NCBI GenBank assembly: GCA_963662155.1
Contig: OY759269.1
Coordinates: 5,481,470-5,545,469 of the forward strand
DNA length: 64,000 nucleotides
Reading direction: 5' to 3'
Origin: Lamellibrachia columna
Taxonomy: Eukaryota > Annelida > Polychaeta > Sabellida > Siboglinidae
In this document: one piece after another, positions 10,711-21,957 of the stretch
Layout: each line of letters starts with the position of its first letter
How positions within the stretch are numbered: position 1 is the stretch's first letter
Program-made: the position numbers and the translations under genes
The notes under the pieces: model-generated
What the model saw: the letters and a program-made list of their open reading frames with translations, nothing else
Told to the model about the DNA's origin: nothing
The model's database searches: none

Positions 10711-12189
10711 CAGCATTTTTCATTACACGTGTCTTCATGTTTCGTCGCGGCAAAGAGGTGCTGCACGTGTAGACAATGCACGTGTAGACAATGCGCTCGC
10801 CTCGTTTTCACTCAGAAATTTACACCGTTGCCAAGTCTAACATCGCGACAATAAGAAAAACCACTAAATATCAACTTTGAACGTCATTGTTTGTCACGCC
10901 GTCACTTTCTAATGGCGACCGTGAGCGTGTCTTGGGCCGTCTCCACCAGCAGACAATTCTTTGGAAGAAGGGTGACTGCGCCAAACTCGCAAATCGGCGT
11001 CATTGATGAGATGCTACACTAAAAGATTATATTTGCCTGATTTAACTTTTTAGTCGGACAGTTGTGTCAATATAATAAAAGTTTAAAGTTATTTGCACAT
11101 AAACTGATACAAGTTAACTCTTATTTTTGAATTAGTCAAATGCCCGGATGACATCGTAATTAGCTAATTGTGCGTGCACCCAAAATCTGGGTAAAGGAAC
11201 AATTTGCTAATGGCCTTGTGCATAGTATTGTGCTTTTGTACTTACTATTAGTTGGCAGCACAAGCGAGTGAGACTCTGGACTGTGACGGCGCTTCCTTCT
11301 GTAGAGGTGTGCGGTCGTCGGTCTTGGTTCAGTCTGTCTGTCTGTCTGCGTCAGTGGAGAGTATTTATAGGGTGGACAATTTTTGGTGTGGCTATTGTGC
11401 GGATGGTGATTATTGTGCGGATTAACCGTGAATGCGGACTATTTACATGTGTGCTCCGCACTACAATAGCAACAATGGCTTAATTATAAGATATCATATT
11501 TAGAAGCATAGAATATGTAAGACAGTAATATAGTGTTTAAATGGGCTACGATATTCACTTGGGGATAAATCTTCACATAAACTTTTTTAAATTAATAAAT
11601 TGGCAGAATGTCCCCTAACATTTTTTTTTGACTCACAGTGTTTCTGAATTGCCCCAGCATTATCTGCCAAGTGCCCCTTTAAAATCTGCACGGATGCCTT
11701 TGGTGGCCTATGTCATAACCATTCGCAATATGTCTGAATTGACGTTTCTAGATTCGAAATGTTGAGCCTAGTGAGAATGCCCATTTCATCTATGCGAAAG
11801 TGCTGCGTAGAACATGTGTGTTCACAGGTACATACTATAGGTTTCATACTTGGCGTGGGAGATTTAGGCGTCAGGGAGACATTGGATACAAATGAGTCTC
11901 GACTGGGTTATTCACGACATTATTGGTTCCATGTTGCATAATCGAGTCCCAGTCATAGTCAGGCTACAAGAAAGCTAAACCATGGCCTTTTGGATTCATA
12001 CTAAAAGTAAGAATGACAGTAGCATGCAATATGTTGCAAATGAAGCTTCGCGGAGCTGAAAAATAAACGCACGCGGAACGTTCAACATTTGTTTGCGACG
12101 TCTTGCGCGCATGCGCTAGAAAGCAACGTTTTTCTAGAAATTTCGAACAGCGATTGTTCTTTGACGTAAGTCAAACATATTGGCCAATG
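10711..12189. other. No gene recognised
   Basis: Non-coding in appearance. A 15-bp direct duplication (GCACGTGTAGACAAT) lies near 10763-10792. No protein family or splice-bounded exon was identified. Confidence 0.45.
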
Positions 12190-12290
12190 AAATGCGTCAA
12201 TATCGAAGGCGTCTTGACGCGTTATCGTCTACCGGGAACCAAACTCACGGATCTCCGAACATTACTCACGATGGATCAACATTATAATTG
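12190..12290 (+). other. First-exon-like sequence (ATG plus strong donor)
   Basis: Downstream of a CCAAT box (ATTGGCCAATG near 12179) and CpG-rich DNA, an ATG at 12271 opens six codons plus two bases (MDQHYN) and is followed by a perfect donor, ATTG|gtaagt. No downstream exon with a compatible phase and a recognisable domain could be found. The next strong donor, at about 13414 (CCGAG|gtaagt), cannot be joined in frame. It could be the start of an unrecognised gene or a chance match. Confidence 0.2.
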
Positions 12291-12374
12291 GTAAGTTTAA
12301 CTAACACTGCCTGTTCTTCTGACCTAAATATGTGACGAGTATTTGCACTGCATATAAGTTATTTTGTGTGTGTT

Positions 12375-12900
12375 CGACTACCGACCCGTCTTCTTCTTCT
12401 TCTTCCTGTGAAGGACTGGGCTCCTTAGGAGCGCCGTAAGTCCTGCGGCGTCTGTATCCGTTGGTAGTTCCGGTCAGGGCCAATTAAAAGACATTGCACC
12501 ACTATTGGGGCAACAATGGGTGTTTTTAGGTTAAAAACTATATTAAAATCTATATACACAATCTGAAGGTATTTATGGAGTGATGAGGACTGGCTGCATT
12601 TTGTGGAAACTGCGGCCTAGTCGACTTTGGAAGGACTCCAGTGAAGGGGCTGAGGAGATAGAGGTTGGGAGGTGGTTCCACTCAGACACTGTACGAGGGA
12701 AAAAAGAGTGAAAGAGGGCAGGGTGTTGGATTTGTTCCTGATGCAGGCGTTGTGCTCCTCTAGTCCTTCGGTCAGCATGGTGGAAGAAATTTGCTGGGTC
12801 TGTATGTCCATTGTCCAGCAAGTTGAGGCTAGACGCATCATAGGAAGCAGAAAGAGGACAATATATATTATGCTTAACGATTCTAGTTTGTTGCACATCT
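12375..12900 (-). mobile_element. 3' end of a jockey/L2-like LINE with (AAG)n tail
   Basis: The minus strand from 12896 to 12573 encodes a typical non-LTR C-terminal region: RRTRGAQRLHQEQIQHPALF, then SFFPRTVSEWNHLPTSISSA and SLESFQSRLG, ending at a stop. It is followed by a 3' untranslated stretch with a short GAA/AAG microsatellite at 12390-12410. The rest of the element is absent, as is usual for 5'-truncated copies. Confidence 0.75.
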
Positions 12901-14627
12901 GAACTCTTGTCCCTGGGTATGTAGGCGCAATGCCTACGCCTTGGCTATGGAAGTTTTATACTTACTGTGTTTAAACTAATATACCACAATTTATATTTGT
13001 GATCTATCTCCTACATCGTTGTATACTGTTAGAGAATACATCTTGTTATTGCTTTTGTCGTTGACTAGTTGCTGGCCTACGTCACAGCGAAGGGTGAACA
13101 ATTCCGTGGATTGGACGACACAACCCGGGCGATGACGTCGAACGCTACGTCACCAGCAAGTCAAGTGAAGACAAACTGAAGCTGTGTCTGTCTACGGGTT
13201 CACAACGCAAACAGTTCAAGTCCAAGTTTTCCTGGGGTCAGCGGAACACATCATTTGCGACTAGGCACTGAGCGTAAACATCATCACGTCGTCTTCAGAC
13301 GCAACAGATGATCACACGGTACCGGAAGTGACGCGTGGATGCACTGCACGGTTGGGTGTCCTATAGTCAAGACTGCCCGCCCGGGTGGTCGGAAGGGACG
13401 CCCTCATTTCCGAGGTAAGTTTAACACAACCATCCGAAGTGTATAACTACTTTACAAGTTTGTAAGCAATAATGTGTGTTCTAGATGATGGCATTAGTGT
13501 TACCAGGTCGTATATAGATAACTGGTAAAGTTATTTAAACGGTAATCGGCTAATTATCGGTGATTTTTCAGGTGCCTCACGCGTGCTTCCGGTTTGACCG
13601 ATCGCTGTTGCGGCTGCAGACGACACGACGCGTTGGTAGTAAAGTTCACTTTTATTTCTTTATCCGTTTTAGTTTTGTGACGAGGTGTTGCCCCGGGGGA
13701 CCGGGGAACCCCCGGGGAGATGCACACGTGTACGGTGTTACCGAGCGTTTATGATTTATCCAGACAGACGACTGCTTTGGACGTGACGACATGTTCTGAT
13801 TTTATTTTTATTATCTATTATTTTATATTTTATTTCATATCACGTTTGGTAATATTAAATTTGCTCAGTGCCTTGTTCGTGTTTGGGAGGATAGCAAGAG
13901 CGAGCAAGACGATCGAGATCGACTGATCGGCAGAAGTCACCAGCAACGTTAATTCCGACACGGGCGAACGCCACTGGAAACATCCGTCGTCCACACCGAT
14001 CGAGGCGCTCGTTCTTGAACTGTCCAGCGTCACCGTGGTCGCCGACGAACGCGCCCTGACGGTGAACGTTACGCGATCAACGCCAATCGAGGCGCAGATC
14101 ATCTGTCGCGGCTGTAGATGAACGCACTCGGACGAACGGACGTCGACGCTCGTTCTTCGGAAACATCTGTCGTGGACGTGGATGAACGCTCTCGGACTCC
14201 GAGCGTTAGGCGATGCCGATCGAGGCGAAGATCACGCTGCGGAACTTAGCGTTCAGGCCCTTGAACGTTCTACCTTCGCTGAGAAAGCGTAGCTTTGAAC
14301 ACTAAATGCCGCTGGGATCTTAGGCGTTGGCGCGAGGGAATATCCTCCCTGACGCTGTCGGTGATTAACGTTTGATTCTAAAAACAATGGACAATTATTG
14401 GCAATGGCGATTATTAAGTTGGCGTACCTTAACAATAGAACGAGAACGTTATTTGGTGACCCATTGCTAGCTCTTTTATATCTTTTTCGGTGTACATGAT
14501 ATGTTACCCTACGAAAACTGGCACATTAAAAAAATTAGATAGACTGTTGGATCTAATTTCACTGGCCATCGTACTTGCAAACCCCTAAAGAATATAAGAT
14601 ATATCAAGACATTTCCGATTCATGTAG
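12901..14627. other. CpG-rich non-coding stretch, possible LTR remnant
   Basis: The region is GC-richer than its surroundings, with repeated GATCGAGGCG-like words at 14000-14230. A strong donor-like site lies at about 13414 and an acceptor-like site at about 13571, but no frame connects them. TTATTTGGTGACCC at 14449-14462 resembles the border between an LTR and a primer-binding site. No second LTR or gag-pol sequence is visible, so a solo LTR is only a suggestion. Confidence 0.25.
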
Positions 14628-14838
14628 TCGAGTTCTGCAAGAACCGTCGGTTCTCGCAGACAAAACTCGTCACCCTTTTGGCCGCTACGGCGCCCCGCCG
14701 TAGCAGAACTCGACGGTTCTTGCAGAACTCGACGGGTTTTGCAGGACTCGACGGTTCTCGCAGACAAAACTCGACGGTTCTTGCAGGACTCGACAGGTTT
14801 TGCCGTTTCGTCACCCTTTTGGCCGCTACGGCGCCTCA
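14628..14838. repeat. Imperfect tandem repeat of GACGGTTCTYGCAG units
   Basis: Seven or so degenerate units of about 18-20 bp (CTCGACGGTTCTTGCAG variants) lie here. They are bracketed by two copies of a longer word containing CCCTTTTGGCCGCTACGG, at 14671-14694 and 14812-14835. Open frames on the minus strand follow from the repeat. Confidence 0.75.
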
Positions 14839-15684
14839 TACCGAGGGCCTCTTTGGGCGACCGCCTACCTGTAAAAGTACGTTCTTATATAGCGCGGTAC
14901 CCAGTCCTTGGGACTATTTAAAGCGCTGTACACGTCACCCCCAGACAGACATGTTCATTCCAACGTCATTTCGATTTCTCTGGGAAGCATAGGGTAAAGT
15001 CGGGTATTATGAGCATAGTTTTGTTTTTGGCATATATTTTGTGAAATACATGCCCGAATTGCCTCATATAAAGTGCATGGAATAGACCATCGCATACTGT
15101 ATGCATTATTGAAAAACATTATCCTAGGAAACATGCGCGTTAACTGTATGTATGTCTGTTTTATAAATACTGTGTAAAAGTAATGCCTAGTGCTTGTTGG
15201 CATCTATAATTATTGGTTTTCTGGCTGCCCCATCCCTACCTGCCTGGTAGGTTTTTGTGAACCAATGAGATGTTTAAAAGATAAATCGACAACTTCTTGA
15301 TCGCCGGGTGTTGATAGCTCTAGCTCTGTCCTTGCACAAGCTTGTAAAAAAATGTGCAAGCAATGTAATTTGTTATATATCATACCGATATAAAATTGCA
15401 TTATCGCATTCTTACGAAGTCGCCAAAACTTCAATACAATTTCTTATTCCATATCACATCATAAAAATTAACCCATCTATAGGATACAAACGGTGGTCGA
15501 CTGTGTGTGCATGGGTGTCTGTCTGTAAGACTTTTTAGAGAACATCAACGGTAAAAGAAAGCATCGTGTAAACAGCTGAAATCGAGTTAAACATTATTTC
15601 GGGCGGGATAGGCTTTTATGGAATAAGTTGTATATCGATTTACGGGCTCTACAGTACAAATTATGTACTGAACAATCGTTGGTG
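14839..15684. other. No feature recognised
   Basis: AT-rich non-coding DNA leading into the 39-bp minisatellite. No gene or repeat was identified. Confidence 0.45.
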
Positions 15685-16968
15685 GTTGTGGATCAGGCAG
15701 GTCACCAGCAGACGTAGCATTCGGCTGTGGATCAGGCAGGTCACCAGCAGACGTAGCATTCGGCTGTGTATCAGGTAGGTCACCAGCAGACGTAGCATTC
15801 TGCTTTGGATCAGGCAAGTCACCAGCAGACGTAGCATTCGGCTGTGGATCAGGCAGGTCACCAGCAGACGTAGCATTCGGCTGTGGATCAGGCAGGCCAC
15901 CATCAGACGTAGCATTCGTTTGTGGATCAGGCAGGTCACCAGCAGACGTAGCATTCTGCTTTGGATCAGGCAAGTCACCAGCAGACGTAGCATTCTGCTT
16001 TGGACCAGGCAAGTCACCAGCAGATGTAGCATTCGTTTGTGGATCAGGCAGGTCACCAGCAGACATAGCATTCTGCTTTGGATCAGGCAGGTCACCAACA
16101 GACGTAGCATTCGTTTGTGGATCAGGCAGGTCAACAACATACGTAGCATTTGGCTATGGATCAGGCAGGTCACCAGCAAACGTCGCATTCGGCTGTGTAT
16201 CAGGCAGGTCACCAGCAGACGTAGCATTCTGCTTTGGATCAGGCAAGTCACCAACATACGTAGCATTCGTTTGTGGATCAGGCAGGTCACCAACAGACGT
16301 AGCATTCGGCTATGGATCAGGCAGGTCACCAGAAAACGTAGCATTCGGCTATGTATCAGGCAGGTCACCAGCAGACGTAGCATTCTGCTTTGGATCAGAC
16401 AAGTCACCAGCAGACGTAGCATTCGGCTGTGGATCAGGCAGGTCACCAGCAGACGTAGCATTCAGCTGTGGATCAGGCAGGTCCCCAGCAGACGTAGCAT
16501 TCTGCTTTGGATCAGGCAAGTCACCAGCAGACGTAGCATTCGTTTGTGGATCAGGCAGGTCACCAGCAGATGTAGCATTCGGCTATGGATCAGGCAGGTC
16601 ACCAGCAAACGTAGCATTCGGCTGTGTATCAGGCAGGTCCCCAGCAGACGTAGCATTCTGCTTTGGATCAGGCAAGTCACCAGCAGACGTAGCATTCGTT
16701 TGTGGATCAGGCAGGTCACCAGCAGACGTAGCATTCGGCTATGGATCAGGCAGGTCACCAGCAAACGTAGCATTCGGCTGTGTATCAGGCAGGTCACCAG
16801 CAGACGTAGCATTCTGCTTTGGATCAGGCAAGTCACCAACAGACGTAGCATTCGACTGTGGATCAGGTAGGTCACCAGCAGACGTAGCATTCGGCTGTGG
16901 ATCAGGCAGGTCACCAGCAGACGTAGCATTCGGCTGTGGATCAGGCAAGTCACCTGCAGACGTAGCAT
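15685..16968 (-). repeat. 39-bp minisatellite encoding a 13-residue unit in line with a transposase tail
   Basis: About 33 copies of a 39-bp unit. On the minus strand, in the frame continuing the transposase remnant at 16969-17272, each unit reads SAGDLPDPQPNAT with variants such as DPKQ and DTQP. Frames stay open for long stretches because 39 is a multiple of three. Variants carrying TATGGATC introduce TAG stops, so no single long protein spans the array. It most likely expanded from the C-terminal codons of the transposase. Confidence 0.9.
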
Positions 16969-17272
16969 TATGTTGTACGCGAGGCAGGTCAGCAGCGGGA
17001 TTTTGTTTGTCCGTAACATCGGCCGCAACAAAATCGTCATTAGAGAAGACGTGCGCATTGAAGGGATTTATCCCACAATTCCGGAAACCACTGACTGCAT
17101 TGCTCACAGTAGCAGCTTTGGTGTGCGCCGATCCAAAGAGGGTTGCTATTTGGAATTATGTAGCCGAGCGGCCAGGGTGTTGGCGCAACCAAATCTGTAC
17201 CTCTCTGTTGTAATTTACATTATCACTCTTGAACACGCTCACGTCGAGGGACTGAAGCCTGTGCAGTGAGTC
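16969..17272 (-). pseudogene. pogo/Tigger-type transposase, C-terminal remnant
   Basis: The minus strand reads LQSLDVSVFKSDNVNYNREV, then IWLRQHPGRSAT, a stop, FQIATLFGSAHTKAATVSNA and VSGFRNCGINPFNAHVFSND. Leu-Gln-x-Leu-Asp-Val-x-Val-Phe and the GFRxCGIxPFN motif are hallmarks of the region after the DDE catalytic core in Tigger/jerky-like transposases. The copy has an internal stop (TAG after SAT), lacks the catalytic core and DNA-binding domains, and its C-terminal side dissolves into the 39-bp array. It is a dead fragment of a DNA transposon. Confidence 0.8.
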
Positions 17273-17616
17273 AGCAATGATATGATGATGACGTTGTTGT
17301 TTCTTGCCTTACATATTACTTTCATATTCTTGGTATGTAACAGAACCATCTTCGGCAAATTCTGTATATTCGCCATTCAATAACGAAAAACAAATCATCG
17401 TTTCAGTCAAACCTCAGTGCGCACCGCCACGATATGCATTTTGAATTAGAAGAGTTTCTTCGACAGGCTGATTATTATAAGAAAATTGTGCAAAAACTTC
17501 AATACACCTCCCCCTGGAAAATATTAACCAGAACGAAGGATTCAGTTGGTGCGCACGACGTCATCCAAGAAAAACACAGTGGCACCAACTGACAATGTTA
17601 CTTATGCTAATTCATA
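17273..17616. other. No feature recognised
   Basis: Probably contains further decayed transposon sequence upstream of the transposase remnant, but no motif could be read. Confidence 0.4.
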
Positions 17617-17630
17617 CACGCACACACACA

Positions 17631-17702
<72 letters not shown>

Positions 17703-17708
17703 CACACC
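17617..17708. repeat. (CA)n / (GCAC)n compound microsatellite
   Basis: CA repeats flank about 15 units of ACGC, consistent with mutation and expansion inside an original CA tract. Confidence 0.95.
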
Positions 17709-17950
17709 AGGGAAAAAAGGACCATATCTAATCAAATATTCTAGGCTACGTTATGATGTCGTGTTTATAACGTTTTTGTTTGCGTTGTCTGCGAATTTCG
17801 TCACACATCGATAGACCTGCGTATTCCAAGTAGCCGTCTTTTGTTCCCTGATCATGCATTATGTACAACGATATTGTGTAACCTGTATTCGTATCAGTCG
17901 ATCGTCTGCGGCATTCTCATAATTTATGAATATCAATTACATAAAATGTA

Positions 17951-18905
17951 ATTGGATAGAAAGCAACGCGTGGCATGTGAAGGTATGCATTCGGACTGGG
18001 CTTCGGTTATCAGTGGAGTCCTACAAGGTTCAGTGATTGCCCCCATCCTCTTTTTTATCTATATAATCGACCTACCTAATAACCTCAAATCAACTGTCCG
18101 ACTCTTTGCTGATGACACTATTATCTACATGACAACATCCAATGGTACTGACGCGACAGCCCTTCAACAAGATCTACTCAAATTGGCCAAGTGGGAAGAA
18201 ACATGGCAAATGAAGTTCCATCCCCAGAAGTGTAGTGTATTCCACATAACCAGATCCCGTAACCCGAAATACAAACAATACACTCTTCATGGCCACATAC
18301 TCGTAAAGGAGGACAACGCGAAATATCTTGGTGTGGATATAAATAAAACACTGTCCTGGAATAACCACATAAATGATGTCACAAAGAAAGCAAATGCATC
18401 CTTAGGTTTCCTAAGAAATAATCTCAAAATTTGCCAGGAAAAATTCAAAACCAGTGCTTATTTTTAGACCCCAGTTAGAATATGCCGCTGCCATATGGGA
18501 CCCCTACACACAAACGTACAAAAACAAAATAGAGATTGTCCAAAGATGAGCAGCTCGGTATGTTTGTAACAACTACAACCGTGAAGCAAGTGTCACCGCT
18601 ATGACCAAACACTTGCACTGGCGCAGCCTCCTACAAAGGAGAACCGACATCCGCCTTGTCATGTTGTATAAGACATTACATGGCATAGTCATCCTTGACC
18701 TCTTCCCCCAACTTATACCCCAGGTGAGACCCTCCCGACACACGCATTCTGAAGCTTTTCAACTCCCCGTAATCACTTAGCAATTGATCCAGTATAGCTT
18801 TTTACCCGGTACAATAGCCAATTGGAATTACCTGCCAGGCAACGCAGCTACAGCGCCAAGTTTGGAGATTATCAGACAGAAGATCTATAGCTTGCAACAT
18901 TAATT
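17951..18905 (+). mobile_element. Jockey-superfamily LINE, reverse transcriptase 3' part
   Basis: One open frame runs from 17951 to 18467. It contains the reverse transcriptase palm blocks SGVLQGSVIAPILFFIYIID, RLFADDTIIY (the catalytic ADD), KFHPQKCSVFHITR and YLGVDINKTLSWNNHI. After a stop at 18465 homology continues with small lesions (LEYAAAIWDPYTQTYKNKIE, LHWRSLLQRRTDIRLVMLYK) and ends near 18903 with NWNYLPGNAATAPSLEIIRQ. The endonuclease and N-terminal half are missing. It is a 5'-truncated, inactivated copy, and the exact clade (jockey, L2 or Nimb group) cannot be settled by eye. Confidence 0.85.
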
Positions 18906-19669
18906 GATATTGCATTTTTCACGCGATCAGCTTTTCCTCTCCTCAAGTTGCAGTTCTACACACACACACTAACATCTTTTCTCTTTCTTCCAAATATTTT
19001 ATTACTTTATTCTTCCGAAAAGGCTTTATTGTCCACAAGGCATCTTGAGCATATCGCGTGTGTGGAAATCTCGCTAAATTTCGTAAAATGTGCCGAACCT
19101 TTTCTTCTGAACTAGCTCTCAATTTTCCTGCGAATTGTAGGAAAAATAGCCATCAAGATTAGCTCGGGTAATCCAATTTCACACCTGGTATTAGGCAGTA
19201 GAAGTATGGTAGATTCATCATAAAAGATGTAACTCATATTAATACAAAATGCTCATAACTTGTTGTAGTGCTTATTCGTTCAGTTATGATTTTAATCAAC
19301 GTAACCAGGTGGCGACGTTGTAAAATTTTAATTTTAATTCAGTAATTTTTTCTGTGGTTTTATTTAAAGCACATATATTATATAACAACTGCGTCTAGCT
19401 AAAGTTGGGCATCTCTTTAAGGATTCAAACTTAAAACAAATCTTAAAATTCACGCAAAACGTTAGAGCTTATTCAGAAGACTCACCTATGCAGTTGTTAC
19501 CAATCGTGGTACACCTACCGTAGAGAGTTTCGTGACTTTTAATTTTCGATCAGCCGACGATTCTTACGTCATTTCACACAATACATTAATTTTGCTTACC
19601 AAAAAGTCATTTTCAACATGACACAGTCCAAATGCAGATAGGCACTACATTAGTGCCAGGTAATGCGGA
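18906..19669. other. Upstream intergenic DNA, nothing recognised
   Basis: AT-rich, with no open frame or repeat of note, between the LINE copy and the GC-rich start of the kringle/EGF gene. Confidence 0.45.
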
Positions 19670-19770
19670 TGGATACAACAGCGGTGTCTCCGCGCGTGAG
19701 TCTACCTTGGCCCCGCCCACGTTCATCCTGTAACTACGAGCGTTGGAAACCGCGTCAGTGGTGGCGACGT
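19670..19770 (+). promoter_or_regulatory. Putative promoter of the kringle/EGF gene
   Basis: The local CpG content rises sharply (TCTCCGCGCGTGAG) and a GC box (GGCCCCGCCCAC) lies at about 19709-19720, upstream of the first strong donor at 19816. No TATA box is evident. The assignment rests on position and composition. Confidence 0.35.
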
Positions 19771-19815
19771 TGTGACAGTAAGTCAGTCGCGAGCTCGCAA
19801 CGCTGACGTCCCAAG
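19771..19815 (+). other. Putative non-coding exon 1 of the kringle/EGF gene
   Basis: A perfect donor (CCCAAG|gtaagt) lies at 19815/19816, about 550 bp before the signal-peptide exon, whose ATG sits immediately after its acceptor. A 5' untranslated exon is the simplest reading. The 5' limit is unknown and the start given is approximate. Confidence 0.4.
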
Positions 19816-20013
19816 GTAAGTGTCGAATTATTTAAGTGGTATATGGACAACATGTCACCAAATAAAATGACACAGGACAAGATGGCAATAAGTGTAAACG
19901 TGAACACAATATCACAATTAACCGCTTCATTATAAAAATGAACTTAAGCTTATGGGTATAATTGTCTCACTGTTGCCTCGAGTGATATATATATATATAT
20001 ATATATAAGTTTT

Positions 20014-20191
20014 GCGGGCGGGCGGGCGGGCGGGCGGGCGGGCGGGCGGGCGGGCGGGCGGGCGGGCGGGCGGGCGGGCGGGCGGGCGGGCGGGCGGGCG
20101 GGCGGGCGGGCGGGCGGGCGGGCGGGCGGGCGGGCGGGCGGGCGGGCGGGCGGGCGGGCGGGCGGGCGGGCGGGCGGGCGGGCGGGCGGGG
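20014..20191. repeat. (GGGC)n tetranucleotide array, G-quadruplex-capable
   Basis: About 44 uninterrupted GGGC units with single-C loops, preceded by (TA)n at 19986-20007. It lies in the first intron, between the presumed 5' untranslated exon and the signal-peptide exon of the kringle/EGF gene. Confidence 0.97.
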
Positions 20192-20368
20192 AATATATTT
20201 GCAAGCTACTGCGTCAGCGAATGACGGCCATTGATGTAGCCTACTGTGCTAGGTTTGTTTTAAAATGTCAATCAAATGAACAAGTTGAATGGCCAGTGCA
20301 ACCATGTGTCCCGGTAGAAATAGTTGTGTAGGTGTGTTTATATTTTAATCCCTACTCACTTGTTTCAG

Positions 20369-20456
20369 ATGTCGCCATTCAGGGCCATTCTACTGATGAT
20401 TGTCACATCGACCTACATAGGTGATCACGTCGGTGTTTTAGTCGTCTCAATGGCAG
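20369..20456 (+). CDS. Signal-peptide exon (exon 2) of a kringle/EGF protein
   Basis: The acceptor ttgtttcag is followed at once by ATG at 20369. The exon encodes 29 residues starting MSPFRAILLMIVTSTYIG and ends ...VVSMA plus one base before the donor gtaatt (phase 1). The next exon supplies TC, making Val, so the mature protein would read from ...SMA|VPLEC. Ser at -3 and Ala at -1 suit signal peptidase. The hydrophobic core (AILLMIV) after a single Arg is typical of a secretory signal. The phase-1 exit is the usual entry phase for shuffled extracellular modules and matches the kringle exon. The peptide is somewhat long, with a DH pair inside it, and the start depends on the splice model. Confidence 0.6.
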
Positions 20457-20660
20457 GTAATTATAAAATTTTATCGGGTTGGCGGAACTCAACCAATCAT
20501 ATGTTGTTCATGCCATAATAAAAGCGAAACAAAAGTCATGGTTTGGGGCCAATTAATGCGCATATAAGAGTTAATAAAACAACCATTTGCAATTACAATT
20601 AATTAAGAATATAACGCCAGTAATTTACTGGGAAAACCTTTTTGAACAAACAACATCTTT

Positions 20661-20975
20661 ATATCATGGGCCGCGCCAAACTGTCCTACAACCCTTCGTC
20701 ACGAGTGCTTGTAGTCTGGTAATATATCATGGGCCGCGCCAAACTGTCCTACAACCCTTCGTCACGAGTGCTTGTAGTCTGGTAATATATCATGGGCCGC
20801 TCCAAACTGTCCTACAACCCTTCGTCACGGGTGCTTGTAGTCTGGTAATATATGATGGGCCGCGCCAAACTGTCCTACAACCCTTCGTCACGGGTGCTTG
20901 TAGTCTGGTAATATATGATGGGCCGCGCCAAACTGTCCTACAACCCTTCGTCACGGGTGCTTGTCGTCTGGTAAT
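20661..20975. repeat. 63-bp tandem repeat, five copies, inside a dispersed repeat
   Basis: Five nearly identical 63-bp units share ATGGGCCGCGCCAAACTG and TCACGRGTGCTTGTAGTCTG, with starts at 20665, 20728, 20791, 20854 and 20917 for the CATGGG/GATGGG word. The surrounding DNA, about 20521-21140, is homologous to 62633-62990, where the unit occurs once in diverged form. The open frame across it results from 63 being a multiple of three. Confidence 0.92.
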
Positions 20976-21648
20976 ATTCGTTCACCAAATGAAAATCTAT
21001 TTGTAAAACTCATACTGGCTGCGTCTAAAATCAACTTATGCAACACAGTTTGGCATTTGTTTACAAAACCTATCCCGTTCTGACTTAGCAGCTCGCTTGA
21101 TTGACAGTTTGCCGTACTTGAGTGTGTATTGATTTTCCTACAGGGACAGGGGCCCAAACAGGCCACACTTTTAATCAATATATCAACAACCATGCATGCA
21201 GCCACTTTTATTTTTACTATCACTAACATACAGTATAGTCCATGCCAGCATGCCGGCCCCAAAATGCAAGCAATTCACTAACATGCCACGACAGCGAAAC
21301 AACATTGATCAAGATATTAGTTAATTTTCTCAGCAGCTAATGTATACAATTACTAACCATACTCCGGTGCGTAAGATATCCATGGAAATCTAGATTTCCA
21401 CATTTTTGGTAATCAATTTGGTCTTTCCTGTGGTTCATCCAGATCCAAGGAGAAACTGTTTTGGGATTTGGGTGTGAGGATAGCAAAGCTTGGGAAACAT
21501 CGAAAACAAATTCCTTCGAGCATAGACCATCATCCTTGTTCCAAACCAAGTTGCAATTGTTATCTGCCCTCTGATTCTCACTGTTATTTGTTGTTGCAGT
21601 AGGAGTACTTTTGTGTTATTGTTGTCATTGTTGTTGCTGGTGTTACAG

Positions 21649-21749
21649 TCCCATTGGAATGCGTAAAAACACCCGAAGGGTACGAATACAAAGGCCACCA
21701 AAACAAAACCGCATCAGGCAGGACTTGCCAGGCATGGGCATCTAATACG
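21649..21749 (+). CDS. Kringle domain, N-terminal half (exon 3)
   Basis: The acceptor ttgctggtgttacag opens a 101-nt exon in phase 1, closed by the donor ACG|gtgagt in phase 0. It encodes PLECVKTPEGYEYKGHQNKT followed by ASGRTCQAWASNT. This matches the start of a kringle: the first Cys, G-x-x-Y-x-G, the T-x-SG-x-x-CQ-x-W motif with the second Cys, and an end just before the PH that begins the second half. Kringles are disulphide-bonded modules of secreted or surface proteins that bind proteins, lipids or lysine residues. In plasminogen each kringle is likewise encoded by two exons. The next phase-0 exon that completes the domain is at 62068, more than 40 kb away. Confidence 0.85.
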
Positions 21750-21957
21750 GTGAGTCCAGCGATACGAGTGTCGCTAACATATTATATTATAAAAATATAA
21801 CTTTTTGATTGCTATTTTGTAATTTTTTGCAAATGACACATATCACTTAAACTAAGTTCACGCAAGTAAAAAGTATAGTGTCTGGCATCTCATTATTGAC
21901 AGCACAACCATGGCGGCCTCCTAATTTTAACGTTCTTAGTTCCTTTGAATAGGCATC

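Noticed and set aside
14449..14462. TTATTTGGTGACCC as an LTR/primer-binding-site border
   Set aside because: No second LTR, no gag or pol sequence and no TG...CA ends could be found, so a retrovirus-like element is not supported.
15661..17058. Long minus and plus frames (LLVTCLIHSRMLR and IRQVTSRRSIRLW types) in the 39-bp array
   Set aside because: They are shadows of the repeat in other frames. Only the SAGDLPDPQPNAT frame is continuous with a recognisable protein remnant.
19950..20224. Ala-Arg-Pro and Gly-Arg-Ala repeat proteins across (GGGC)n
   Set aside because: Microsatellite artefact. There is no start codon context or flanking coding sequence.
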